From Vibrio renipiscarius (GTDB taxonomy: Bacteria; Pseudomonadota; Gammaproteobacteria; Enterobacterales; Vibrionaceae), in NCBI RefSeq assembly GCF_000827885.1, contig NZ_JTKH01000006.1, positions 434,001-498,000 of the forward strand: a stretch of DNA of 64,000 bases, in the 5' to 3' direction. Position numbers and translations under genes: made by a program. The notes beneath the pieces were generated by a model that saw nothing but the letters and a program-made list of their open reading frames with translations, ran no database searches and was not told the origin of the DNA. This document shows positions 8,481 to 16,760 of the stretch, in pieces (within the stretch, counting starts at the first letter, position 1; the number at the start of each line of letters is the position of its first letter).

Positions 8481-9258
8481 CCTCAACCTGTCAGATTCAG
8501 CAAATGCAGAAGCGCCAGTGTTGGTGTTTCTGCATGGTTTGTTGGGCAGTGGGAAAGACTGGCAGGCGTGCCTTAATGAACTGAACGGTTATTCCACAGT
8601 TACTCTTGATTTACCGGGTCATGGCGACAGTGTCGCCGTGCCTAGCTTAGGCTTTGATGATGTGTGCCAACATATCGAACAAACCCTGACCACGATTTTC
8701 CCTCCTCAACAAACATTCATATTAGTGAGCTACTCACTGGGTGGTCGAATTGCCATGTATGGTATTGCGCATCATCATTTTGAACATTTAAATCTGATGA
8801 TGGCTATTATTGAAGGGGCGCACTTTGGCCTTGATACTGCCGACATGCGTCAAGCACGATACGAGAATGATTTTTCGTGGTCGCAGCGTTTCAAAAAAGA
8901 GCCGATCGCTCAGGTCTTGAACGATTGGTATCAACAAGCGGTATTTTCTTCATTAAATCATGAGCAAAGACAAACTTTGATCGCTAAGCGAAGTGATAAT
9001 CTTGGCGCTGAAATCGGTCAGATGTTGTTGGCGACGTCTTTAGCGAAACAACCCTTGCTGCTTGAGCCACTCGCTCGTAGCGCGGTACCGATCCATTATA
9101 TTTGTGGCGAGAAAGACACGAAGTTCAGTCAGTTGGCTGAGCAAAGCGGCTTGTCTTTCAGCCAAATAGCGCAAGCGGGGCACAACGTACATCACGAGCA
9201 GCCACGCGCTTTTGCTAATGTCATTAAGCATCTAATCCAAACTCACGAGAGTGAGTGA
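8467..9258 (+). CDS. menH: SHCHC synthase MenH
   Basis: MenH is an alpha/beta hydrolase-fold enzyme that eliminates pyruvate from SEPHCHC to give SHCHC. The 263-residue protein has the oxyanion region VFLHGLLGSGKDW, the nucleophile elbow VSYSLGGRIAM around residue 86, the acid in GEKDTKFSQ, and the final His in AGHNVHHEQP. The frame is open back to 8404, but that upstream part is really the displaced menD tail read in the wrong frame, so I start at ATG 8467. AGAGGTC lies some 15 bases upstream; coupling to menD translation is likely. Confidence 0.88.
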   Translation: MLAYSLNLSDSANAEAPVLVFLHGLLGSGKDWQACLNELNGYSTVTLDLPGHGDSVAVPSLGFDDVCQHIEQTLTTIFPPQQTFILVSYSLGGRIAMYGIAHHHFEHLNLMMAIIEGAHFGLDTADMRQARYENDFSWSQRFKKEPIAQVLNDWYQQAVFSSLNHEQRQTLIAKRSDNLGAEIGQMLLATSLAKQPLLLEPLARSAVPIHYICGEKDTKFSQLAEQSGLSFSQIAQAGHNVHHEQPRAFANVIKHLIQTHESE

Positions 9259-9279
9259 TAAACAAAAATAGGAATCACC

Positions 9280-10146
9280 ATGGCTAAAACAGTAGGTATT
9301 TCAGAAGAAGAGCTTTACGCACCGGTAAACTGGAATGACTGCAGTGGTGAATATGAAGATATTCAGTACCACAAGTCAGAAGACGGCATTGCAAAAATCA
9401 CTATCGCTCGTCCACAAGTTCACAATGCGTTTCGTCCTAATACTGTAAAAGAGATGATCAATGCACTCGCAGACGCGCGTTACGACGAAAGCGTTGGCGT
9501 GATCATTTTGACGGGTCTTGGTGAGAAAGCGTTCTGCTCAGGCGGAGACCAAAAAATTCGTGGCGACTACGGCGGCTACCGAGATGATAGCGGTACGCAC
9601 CACCTAAACGTATTGGATTTCCAACGTCAAATCCGTACGTGTCCTAAGCCGGTTATCGCAGCGGTTGCGGGCTGGGCCGTGGGCGGTGGTCATGTTCTAC
9701 ACATGATGTGTGATTTAACCATCGCAGCAGAAAACGCGCAATTTGGTCAAACAGGGCCTAAAGTGGGTTCATTTGATGGCGGTTGGGGCGCGTCTTACAT
9801 GGCTCGTATCGTTGGCCAGAAGAAAGCGCGTGAAATTTGGTTCCTATGTCGTTTCTACGATGCACAAGAAGCATTGGATATGGGGCTTGTGAACACGGTA
9901 GTACCGGTTGAAGATCTTGAAAAAGAAGCGATTCGTTGGTCTCGTGAAACGCTACAACACAGCCCAATGGCACTACGCTGTTTGAAAGCGGCATTGAACG
10001 CTGACTGTGATGGACAAGCTGGCCTACAAGAGCTTGCGGGCAATGCAACGATGATGTTCTACATGACGGAAGAAGGTCAGGAAGGTCGCAATGCATTCAA
10101 CGAAAAGCGTCGTCCGGACTTCAACAAGTTCCCGCGTAACCCATAA
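9280..10146 (+). CDS. menB: 1,4-dihydroxy-2-naphthoyl-CoA synthase MenB
   Basis: MenB is a crotonase-fold enzyme that closes the second ring of the naphthoquinone by Dieckmann-type condensation of OSB-CoA. It has 288 residues with family hallmarks: [42 protein letters not shown], and the C-terminal [24 protein letters not shown] precedes the ATG. It lies 21 bases after menH. A 164-base gap with a hairpin separates it from menC, the only large break in the operon. Confidence 0.95.
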   Translation: MAKTVGISEEELYAPVNWNDCSGEYEDIQYHKSEDGIAKITIARPQVHNAFRPNTVKEMINALADARYDESVGVIILTGLGEKAFCSGGDQKIRGDYGGYRDDSGTHHLNVLDFQRQIRTCPKPVIAAVAGWAVGGGHVLHMMCDLTIAAENAQFGQTGPKVGSFDGGWGASYMARIVGQKKAREIWFLCRFYDAQEALDMGLVNTVVPVEDLEKEAIRWSRETLQHSPMALRCLKAALNADCDGQAGLQELAGNATMMFYMTEEGQEGRNAFNEKRRPDFNKFPRNP

Positions 10147-10190
10147 TCTAGCGTTGTCTTGGTCGCCGTTGTTGCGATAGCGATGTCACA

Positions 10191-10221
10191 GGTACGCATT
10201 TATATCGAAAAATTGCGTACC
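10191..10221 (+). other. intercistronic hairpin between menB and menC
   Basis: A perfect 8-bp stem, GGTACGCA paired with TGCGTACC, encloses a 15-base AT-rich loop. Only TTT follows, so it is a weak terminator at best and may instead protect or process the menFDHB message. Confidence 0.5.
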
Positions 10222-10310
10222 TTTGCCTCGCATTAATGACGTGACTGAGTAAGCGACTCTTAAATTCTAAATCGGCTAGTTATAACAATAATAAACAAGG
10301 GAATATGGGT

Positions 10311-11300
10311 ATGAGATCAGCCAAACTGTATCGCTACGCTTTGCCAATGGACAGTGGGGTGATTTTACGTGAACGTCGCCTGACTGAGCGTGAAGGGTTT
10401 GTTATCGAACTTGCGGAGAATGGCCGTGTTGGTCATGGTGAAGTCGCTCCGTTACCGGGCTTTAGTTGTGAAACAATGGAAGAGGTTTACACCCAACTTA
10501 TCGAACAGCTAAATGGTTGGAAAAACGGTGAGCCCGCGCTTGATGAAAGTGAAATGTACCCTTCGGTTGCGTTTGGCCTTTCAATGGCACAACTCGAACT
10601 GGCTGGCGAACTGCCGAGTGACGGTATCTATCGTTCAGCGCCACTGTGTAGCGGTGATCCGGATGAGTTGCTGCCTAAGCTAAATGCAATGGAAGGCAAA
10701 AAAGTCGCTAAGATTAAAGTGGGCCTTTATGAACCGATTCGTGATGGCATGCTGGTCAATCTCTTCTTAGAATCCATCCCAGACTTGAATCTTCGTCTCG
10801 ATGCGAATCGCGCTTGGACCAAAGAAAAAGCCCTCAAATTTGCTAGCTATGTAGCGCCTTCTTATCGCCAGCGTATTGAGTTTATCGAAGAGCCTTGCCA
10901 AGTGCCGGGTGATAGCTTCTCATTTGCTATCGATACGGGCATTGCCTTAGCGTGGGATGAAACGCTGCAACATGCTGTGCGTAAGCCTGAATTCAAACTA
11001 ACGGATTTCACAGGCGTTAAAACCATTGTGATCAAACCAACGTTAATCGGTTCCGTACAAACGTGTATTGAACTGATTGAAGCGGCGAAAGTGCTTGGCA
11101 TCAAAACGGTGATCAGCTCCAGTATTGAATCGAGTCTCGGTTTGAACCAATTGGCTCGTTTTGCCAAATGGAAACTCCCTGATGAAGTTCCGGGCCTAGA
11201 TACCATCGGCTTGTACGCTGAACAGTTGGAAGTACCATGGCCAAACAGCCCACTACCACTGCGTAAGCTCTCCGATCAAGCGTTGATTTGGCAGGCATAA
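10311..11300 (+). CDS. menC: o-succinylbenzoate synthase MenC
   Basis: MenC is an enolase-superfamily dehydratase converting SHCHC to o-succinylbenzoate. The 329-residue protein has the KxK catalytic motif in AKIKVGLYE, the metal-binding RLDANRAW, IEEPC, and the second lysine region VIKPTLIGS, followed by SSSIESSLGLNQLARFA. I start at the second ATG (10311) because AAGGGA at 10297-10302 is 8 bases away; the first ATG (10305) is too close. Its TAA overlaps the menE ATG by one base. Confidence 0.92.
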   Translation: MRSAKLYRYALPMDSGVILRERRLTEREGFVIELAENGRVGHGEVAPLPGFSCETMEEVYTQLIEQLNGWKNGEPALDESEMYPSVAFGLSMAQLELAGELPSDGIYRSAPLCSGDPDELLPKLNAMEGKKVAKIKVGLYEPIRDGMLVNLFLESIPDLNLRLDANRAWTKEKALKFASYVAPSYRQRIEFIEEPCQVPGDSFSFAIDTGIALAWDETLQHAVRKPEFKLTDFTGVKTIVIKPTLIGSVQTCIELIEAAKVLGIKTVISSSIESSLGLNQLARFAKWKLPDEVPGLDTIGLYAEQLEVPWPNSPLPLRKLSDQALIWQA

Positions 11301-12709
11301 TGCACCTATCACCTTTAAAAAACTGGGCTCTTAGGAGCCCAGATTGTTTAGCTCTGGTTACTCCGCAACATCAATATACTTGGTCTCAATTAGAACAAGT
11401 GGTTTCTCTTTACGCTAAAGCGTTAGCGGGTCAACAAGTCACCCAAGGCAGCGTTGTCACGTGTGTGGGCAAAAATAGCCCAGAGATGCTGCTGATCTAT
11501 TTAGCTTGTGCCGAGCTTGGCGCGATTTGTGCGCTCACCATGCCACAACCTCAGTTGGCCCTTGATGATAAGCTCGATACGCTCTATTCGGCCTCCCAAC
11601 CCACCCAAGTTTGGATGCATGATAGAGGTGATGCGGTCGGAGGTTTATTACTCGACATCCCTTCAATCGCCGTCTCTCAAATAGGGCTGGCGCAACCAGA
11701 ATCTCAGATTAAGGTGAAGAGTCGCTACCATGCCGATTCTCTGGCCTCGATCATCTTCACCTCTGGCTCAATGGGCAAGCCTAAAGCCGTGGTACACACC
11801 CACGCGCAACATTTGGCTTCGGCGCAAGGGCTATTGGAACCGTTCCACTTTGCCCCCTCAGACTGCTGGCTGCTGAGCTTGCCGATGTACCACGTCTCAG
11901 GGTTAGCGATTGTGTACCGCTGGTTGGCCGCAGGCGCGCAATTGAAAGTCGGCAGTGGTGATTTACTGCAAGATGTTCAAGGCGTAACGCACGCTTCGCT
12001 TGTGGCAACACAGTTAGAACGACTGCTTAGCGCTGCAACGTCACTGGATTTAACTCATGTGCTATTGGGTGGCAGCCATGTCCCGTTGGCTTTAAGTCAG
12101 CAAGCGGCAGAGCAAGGGATTGAAACTTGGCTCGGCTACGGCATGACGGAAGCGGCCTCGACAGTGACCGCAAAGCAAATTGATGCGACCTACAGTGCGG
12201 GAACGGTATTGCCTAATCGTCGCTTAGAATTAAGAAAAGGGCGTATCTACATAGGTGGTGAAACGCTGGCGAGTGGTTACTTTGAACAAGGTGTCATTAC
12301 CCCTATAACGGATGCACAAGGCTGGTTTGATAGTAAAGATCTTGGTGAGCAACTTGCCAATGGCGAATTGGTGATCAAAGGCCGTGCAGACAATCAATTT
12401 ATCTCCGGTGGAGAGAATATTCACTGCGAGGAAATAGAAGCGGCACTCAATCAGATGAAGGGTATCACGCAGTCAATTGTGGTGCCTATCGCTGATGCCG
12501 AGTTTGGTCAGCGACCGGTCGCCGTATTGCTAGCAGATGCGCTTCCTGCGCGAGCAAGCATTGAACTGCATCTTGAACAAATATTGGTGAAATTCAAATG
12601 GCCAGTCGCGTATTTGCTGTTGCCTGAGTCACTATTAGGCAGTGGGATTAAAGTGTCGCGCAAGCAAGTCAAAGATTGGCTTGCGACCCAGAGCAAAGAC
12701 GCGCATTAA
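11300..12709 (+). CDS. menE: o-succinylbenzoate-CoA ligase MenE
   Basis: MenE activates o-succinylbenzoate with ATP and CoA for MenB. The 469-residue adenylate-forming enzyme shows the P-loop-like IIFTSGSMGKPKAVVHTH, the GYGMTEAAS motif, DLGEQL and the hinge, SGGENIHCEEIEAAL, and the C-terminal lysine in SGIKVSRKQV. The frame extends to a TTG at 11288 inside menC, but ATG 11300, forming TAATG with the menC stop, is the natural coupled start. It is the last gene of the operon. Confidence 0.93.
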   Translation: MHLSPLKNWALRSPDCLALVTPQHQYTWSQLEQVVSLYAKALAGQQVTQGSVVTCVGKNSPEMLLIYLACAELGAICALTMPQPQLALDDKLDTLYSASQPTQVWMHDRGDAVGGLLLDIPSIAVSQIGLAQPESQIKVKSRYHADSLASIIFTSGSMGKPKAVVHTHAQHLASAQGLLEPFHFAPSDCWLLSLPMYHVSGLAIVYRWLAAGAQLKVGSGDLLQDVQGVTHASLVATQLERLLSAATSLDLTHVLLGGSHVPLALSQQAAEQGIETWLGYGMTEAASTVTAKQIDATYSAGTVLPNRRLELRKGRIYIGGETLASGYFEQGVITPITDAQGWFDSKDLGEQLANGELVIKGRADNQFISGGENIHCEEIEAALNQMKGITQSIVVPIADAEFGQRPVAVLLADALPARASIELHLEQILVKFKWPVAYLLLPESLLGSGIKVSRKQVKDWLATQSKDAH

Positions 12710-12774
12710 TGTCTCAATGCGCCTGCGTTGATCGCTGCGCCATTTAAATCTTGCTATTGATAATGTCGCGCCAT

Positions 12775-12814
12775 AAAAAAAAGTGCAGAGGCGGTGACTA
12801 ATCGCTCTGCACTT
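12775..12814 (-). terminator. terminator of the nagE-like gene
   Basis: The stem AAGTGCAGAG/CTCTGCACTT is 10 bp and perfect. The A run on the + strand at 12775-12782 gives the U run for leftward transcripts. menE converges on it but has no U run on its side. Confidence 0.75.
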
Positions 12815-12850
12815 AGGGGGCGTGATGAGGTGAGTCATCACTTGTTTTCT

Positions 12851-14317
12851 TTAGCTTGCGAGCACCTTCTTCATTTGCTCAGCCACTTTATCTACCTTGC
12901 CTAGACCAACGATAACCTGTAAGCCGCCTTTGCCAATCGGCACCACACCCATAGCGCCTAGCTGAGTGAGTTTCGCGCTGTCTGCTTTGGCTGAATCCTT
13001 AACGCTCAAGCGTAAACGGGTAATACAGTTATCCACTTCTAGAATATTGTCTGCGCCGCCCACCGCTTCGATGTAGTCATACGCAAGGCCATTTAACGCT
13101 TCCGGTGTCGTGTCTTTTTGCTCCGATTCCATCTCTTCACCACGCCCTGGCGTTTTGAGGTTGAACTTGATAATCGCGAAGCGGAAGACCGCATAGTAAA
13201 GCGCAAAGAAGACAATGCCTTGTGCAATCAACATGTACCATTTCACCGCCAATGGGTTCTGGCTCGATAGGACTAAGTCAACAAACCCTGCAGAGAAACC
13301 GAAGCCTGCCATCCACTCCATGCTCGCAGCGATGTATAGAGAAATACCGGTGAGTACAGCGTGCAATAGGAACAGTAGTGGTGCTAAGAACATGAAGCTG
13401 AATTCTAGTGGCTCAGTGATGCCGGTGAAGAATGAAGCCATCGCCGCTGCCAACATGATGGCAAAGACTTGATTCTTGTTTTTCGCATCTGAGCAGTGGT
13501 ACATCGCCAGTGCCGCACCCGGTAATCCAAACATCATGATTGGGAAGAAGCCCGCTTGGTACATCCCCGTTTTACCCGGAATACCTGTGCCATTGGCTAT
13601 CGACTGCGCGCCACCAAGGAAGTTAGGAATATCGTTAATACCCACCACATCAAACCAGAACACCGGGTACAGAGCGTGGTGCATGCCAACGGCTAAAAAC
13701 AAGCGGTTAAAGAAGCCAAATAGACCTGCGCCAATAGCGCCCATACTTTCCAGTTTGATACCGAGTAGGATCAGTGCATCGTAAACCGCAGGCCAAACGT
13801 AAAGCAGTGCGAACGATAAGAACATACCAGCAATTGAGGTAAGAATAGGCACTAAGCGTTTACCGCTAAAGAACGCTAAGGCTTGCGGCAGTTCAACGGT
13901 CGAGTAGCGGTTGTAAATTTCAGCCGAGATAATACCGACGATAATGCCGACAAACTGGTTACTGATCTTACCAAAAGCGGCGGGAACCTCGCTTAACTCC
14001 ACGTTAATCAACTGTGCCACCGAACCGGGTGCAAGTAGTGTGGTGACGACGAGGAACATCACAAAACCAGACAACGCCGCAGAGCCATTTTTATCGCGGC
14101 TCAAACCAAAAGCGACACCGACAGCAAACAAGACGGCCATGTTGTCGATGATGGCGCCGCCCGATTTAATTAGAAATGCCGCGAGAATGCTTTCCGAACC
14201 CCAACCAACAGGATCGAGCCAGTAGCCAACCCCCATAAGGATCGCAGCCGCAGGTAAGGTCGCCACTGGAACCATCAGTGCTTTACCGACTTTTTGCATA
14301 TATCCGAGTATATTCAT
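12851..14317 (-). CDS. PTS EIICB permease, N-acetylglucosamine (NagE) type
   Basis: This is a sugar phosphotransferase permease with fused C and B domains (488 residues), importing and phosphorylating its sugar at the inner membrane. The sequence tracks E. coli NagE closely: MNILGYMQKVGKALMVPVA at the start, GGAQSIANGTGIPGKTGMY, ASFFTGITEPLEFSFMFLAP, and FRFAIIKFNLKTPGR. The phosphorylated cysteine of EIIB is in DNCITRLRL near residue 432. There is no EIIA domain, so it would need a separate EIIA such as Crr. AGGGGC precedes the ATG. A LysR gene is divergent and may control it. Substrate is inferred by similarity; glucosamine or a related amino sugar is possible. Confidence 0.85.
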   Translation of the reverse strand: MNILGYMQKVGKALMVPVATLPAAAILMGVGYWLDPVGWGSESILAAFLIKSGGAIIDNMAVLFAVGVAFGLSRDKNGSAALSGFVMFLVVTTLLAPGSVAQLINVELSEVPAAFGKISNQFVGIIVGIISAEIYNRYSTVELPQALAFFSGKRLVPILTSIAGMFLSFALLYVWPAVYDALILLGIKLESMGAIGAGLFGFFNRLFLAVGMHHALYPVFWFDVVGINDIPNFLGGAQSIANGTGIPGKTGMYQAGFFPIMMFGLPGAALAMYHCSDAKNKNQVFAIMLAAAMASFFTGITEPLEFSFMFLAPLLFLLHAVLTGISLYIAASMEWMAGFGFSAGFVDLVLSSQNPLAVKWYMLIAQGIVFFALYYAVFRFAIIKFNLKTPGRGEEMESEQKDTTPEALNGLAYDYIEAVGGADNILEVDNCITRLRLSVKDSAKADSAKLTQLGAMGVVPIGKGGLQVIVGLGKVDKVAEQMKKVLAS

Positions 14318-14351
14318 GTATGCCCCTAGTAAATTAGAAAGTGTTTAATAA

Positions 14352-14366
14352 ATAAAAATTTTTAAT
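14352..14366. promoter_or_regulatory. AT-rich inverted repeat near nagE-like start
   Basis: ATAAAAATTTTTAAT, a near-palindrome, lies about 35 bases before the nagE-like gene. A matching element sits near the LysR start, so the pair may be operator copies. The composition makes chance similarity quite possible. Confidence 0.3.
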
Positions 14367-14476
14367 CTAATGGCCAAATCGAACCGTAAGTAATCGATCT
14401 GGCAAACAATTTAAGCAACTGTAGGTATTTAAAACTTATTTATTACTGCAAACAAACCAATTGGCGAGTAGCATGA

Positions 14477-14491
14477 ATTAAAAATTTTAAT
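14477..14491. promoter_or_regulatory. AT-rich inverted repeat before LysR gene
   Basis: ATTAAAA-A-TTTTAAT, a perfect inverted repeat, ends 12 bases before the LysR ATG. It resembles the element at 14352-14366 and could serve autoregulation. Confidence 0.35.
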
Positions 14492-14503
14492 GCATGGATT
14501 GAT

Positions 14504-15382
14504 ATGGCTAACCAACAACTATTGCTGCGTAACCTACATACTTTTAATGTCGCCGCGAAAAGCATGAGTTTTACCTTGGCGGCAAAAGAGCTGCACTTAA
14601 CCCAAGGGGCGGTTAGCCATCGGATCAAAGTGTTGGAGAATGAACTCGGGTTTAATTTGTTCGTGCGTGGCACGCGTAAGCTGGCGTTAACCGTTGAAGG
14701 GGAGCGTTTTCAGCGCACATTGTCGAAATCGCTCAGTTCTATTTTTGGTGAAATTGAAGATATTAATTGCACCGAATTGCATGGCAAAATCAACATCGGT
14801 ATGAGCCCGGCATTTGCCAATGGTTGGCTGCTGCCTCGGATTGCGGATTTTAAGCGTCGATACCCTCGATTTAACCTCAATATCTTTTCTCAAGAAGAAC
14901 AAGACTTTCATAAAAATCATTTGGATATCGCAATTTACTATGGTGAAAGCGATCTAAAAGATATGTATCGACAGAGACTGTTTGGCGAAAAATATGTCCC
15001 AGTATGTACGCCTGCCTATGCAAAAGAACTTAAGATTTATGACGATGGATTAGCATCGTTGCATCGAGTGAATTTTATTCACGCTTTGGAATCAAATGTC
15101 TGGCAACGCTGGATTAAGCATTTCGATCTGGACGTCAATTTATTCAAACATTTTTACTGTGTGAGTCACCGTGATATGGGCGTACAAAGCGCATTGCATG
15201 ACGTTGGGGTGGCAATGGGGCGCTATCAGTTTGTAAAGCAGTACATCGATACTGGTGAGCTTGTCACGCCTTATCCGAGTATGGAAACAGAGATGAGTTA
15301 TGATGTTTTGTGCCCATTAGGCGCGGAGAAAAGACCGAAAGTGCACACCTTCATTAAGTGGTTGGAAAGCCAACTTAGTTAA
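14504..15382 (+). CDS. LysR-family regulator, DsdC/GcvA-like
   Basis: This is a transcription factor of 292 residues with an N-terminal winged helix-turn-helix (roughly residues 8-67; HTFNVAAKSMSFTLAAKEL, then LTQGAVSHRIKVLE) and a periplasmic-binding-like effector domain (about 95-290). The wording of the HTH and of VGVAMGRYQFV near residue 240 recalls DsdC and GcvA. It is divergent from the NagE-like permease with 186 bases between, the usual LysR arrangement. The inducer is unknown; an amino sugar or a phosphorylation-linked signal would be a guess. Confidence 0.8.
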   Translation: MANQQLLLRNLHTFNVAAKSMSFTLAAKELHLTQGAVSHRIKVLENELGFNLFVRGTRKLALTVEGERFQRTLSKSLSSIFGEIEDINCTELHGKINIGMSPAFANGWLLPRIADFKRRYPRFNLNIFSQEEQDFHKNHLDIAIYYGESDLKDMYRQRLFGEKYVPVCTPAYAKELKIYDDGLASLHRVNFIHALESNVWQRWIKHFDLDVNLFKHFYCVSHRDMGVQSALHDVGVAMGRYQFVKQYIDTGELVTPYPSMETEMSYDVLCPLGAEKRPKVHTFIKWLESQLS

Positions 15383-15472
15383 TTTAGCAATGTCATAGTA
15401 CAAAACCGAATTTCTCAACCTTATAACGCTGATTCATAATAACACTCGATGGATAGCGATAAGGATATAAAA

Positions 15473-15646
15473 ATGAAGTTGATACTGACAGTGGGGGCGG
15501 TGCTACTGATTGCCACGGCAACACAGGTAGAAGGACTCTATCGAGCGTTAGCTGAGTTATCGGCGTTTCTCTTCGTGGCAGCGCTCGTGATTCACTACCG
15601 CAAAGAGAAACGTCAGAAAGTGCGCATTGAGCCCGAAGAGCTCTAA
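15473..15646 (+). CDS. small membrane protein (57 residues)
   Basis: This short protein has two hydrophobic stretches (about residues 2-18 and 26-40) and a charged, basic-then-acidic tail (RKEKRQKVRIEPEEL). The frame is open from 15449, but AAGGATA at 15461-15467 points to ATG 15473 as the start. It is read in the same direction as the LysR gene, 90 bases after it, and converges with the YeiH-type gene. I recognise no family. Confidence 0.6.
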   Translation: MKLILTVGAVLLIATATQVEGLYRALAELSAFLFVAALVIHYRKEKRQKVRIEPEEL

Positions 15647-15680
15647 GGGGGAATTGGCCTACTCCTGCGCGATATTTGGG

Positions 15681-16604
15681 CTATGCCAGTGTTAACCAAG
15701 CCAACGAGCTGGTGGAAATCAACACCCACAAAGTCACGCCAAAGATCAACGGTTTCGCCCCTGCCGCTTTCAGTTTATTGACTGAGATACCACAGCCGAT
15801 TAAGAACAAACACACCACCAACGCACGCTTTGCGACATCAAAAATAATGCTATAGATCGCTTCGAACTGCGGCAATGCATCACTAATCCCGATCGCTAGA
15901 CAGTAAAAAAGAATAAAAAACGGAATGGTGATTTTCTTTGAATCGTTGCGGAAAATAAACGCACTGACAAAGGCGACGGGAATGATCCACAATGCGCGCG
16001 CCAGTTTGAGAGTCGTCGCGGTCGTGAGTGCTTCTTCACCATACGCCGACGCCGCGCCAACCACCGAAGAGGTATCGTGAATCGCAATCGCTGCCCAAGT
16101 GCCAAAAGTGTGTTGATCTAAATTGAGCGCGTGGCCAATGACTGGGAAAATAAATAGAGCGATGGAGTTGAGCACAAAAACGGTCGCAAGTGCGAGGCCA
16201 ATCTCTTCATCTTCTGCTTGAATCGCGGGTGAGACCGCTGCAATCGCACTGCCGCCACAAATCGCCGTTCCGGCTGAAATCAAATAGCCGAGTTTTTTGT
16301 CCAGTTTCAAGAATTTGGCTAACCACCAACCGACCACTAAGGTACTGACAATGGTGGTAATGATAATGCCAATCCCATCAGAGGTGACCGCCACCGCTTC
16401 TTCAAAGTGAATGCCAAAGCCGAGGCCGACAATCGAATAGGCGAGTAATTTTTTGGTGATTTTGGCTAAGTTGACGTGGCTTGGCACTAAGCCTAACGAG
16501 GCGAGTAAAAAGCCAATCACTAAGGCTGTTGGTGAAGTAACAAAAGGCGTTAGGCAGGCAAGCAGGCCAATAATAAAAGGAACGGTTTGTTGGTATGGTT
16601 TCAT
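15681..16604 (-). CDS. YeiH/UPF0324 family inner-membrane permease
   Basis: This polytopic membrane protein of about 307 residues has roughly ten hydrophobic helices and belongs to the YeiH (UPF0324) group, often annotated as putative sulfate exporters without firm proof. Family signatures visible are [17 protein letters not shown] near residue 100 and [20 protein letters not shown] near residue 165. I chose ATG 16604; the frame continues upstream to a GTG at 16655, and neither has a strong ribosome binding site. It stands alone, converging with the small membrane protein gene. Confidence 0.8.
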   Translation of the reverse strand: MKPYQQTVPFIIGLLACLTPFVTSPTALVIGFLLASLGLVPSHVNLAKITKKLLAYSIVGLGFGIHFEEAVAVTSDGIGIIITTIVSTLVVGWWLAKFLKLDKKLGYLISAGTAICGGSAIAAVSPAIQAEDEEIGLALATVFVLNSIALFIFPVIGHALNLDQHTFGTWAAIAIHDTSSVVGAASAYGEEALTTATTLKLARALWIIPVAFVSAFIFRNDSKKITIPFFILFYCLAIGISDALPQFEAIYSIIFDVAKRALVVCLFLIGCGISVNKLKAAGAKPLIFGVTLWVLISTSSLAWLTLA

Positions 16605-16709
16605 GATTACAATGCGCTTATGCGTCAAAAGGGGCCAGTGAGCATCATTGCTCACTTATAAAGAACGCCATATTACATGACCAACGTCGGTCAGTAAGTC
16701 TGAATGAAT

Positions 16710-16723
16710 TGAACAGCTGTTCA
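16710..16723. promoter_or_regulatory. GAACA palindrome TGAACAGCTGTTCA
   Basis: This perfect 14-bp palindrome is followed 7 bases later by another TGAACAG half-site (16730-16736). It lies between the 3' end of the MFS/acyltransferase gene and the start of the YeiH-type gene. The same half-site GAACA forms a palindrome in front of the TetR gene at 19260-19270, suggesting one regulator for both places. Confidence 0.4.
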
Positions 16724-16760
16724 GAAAAGTTGAACAGCCATCCAATGATGGATAGAACCG

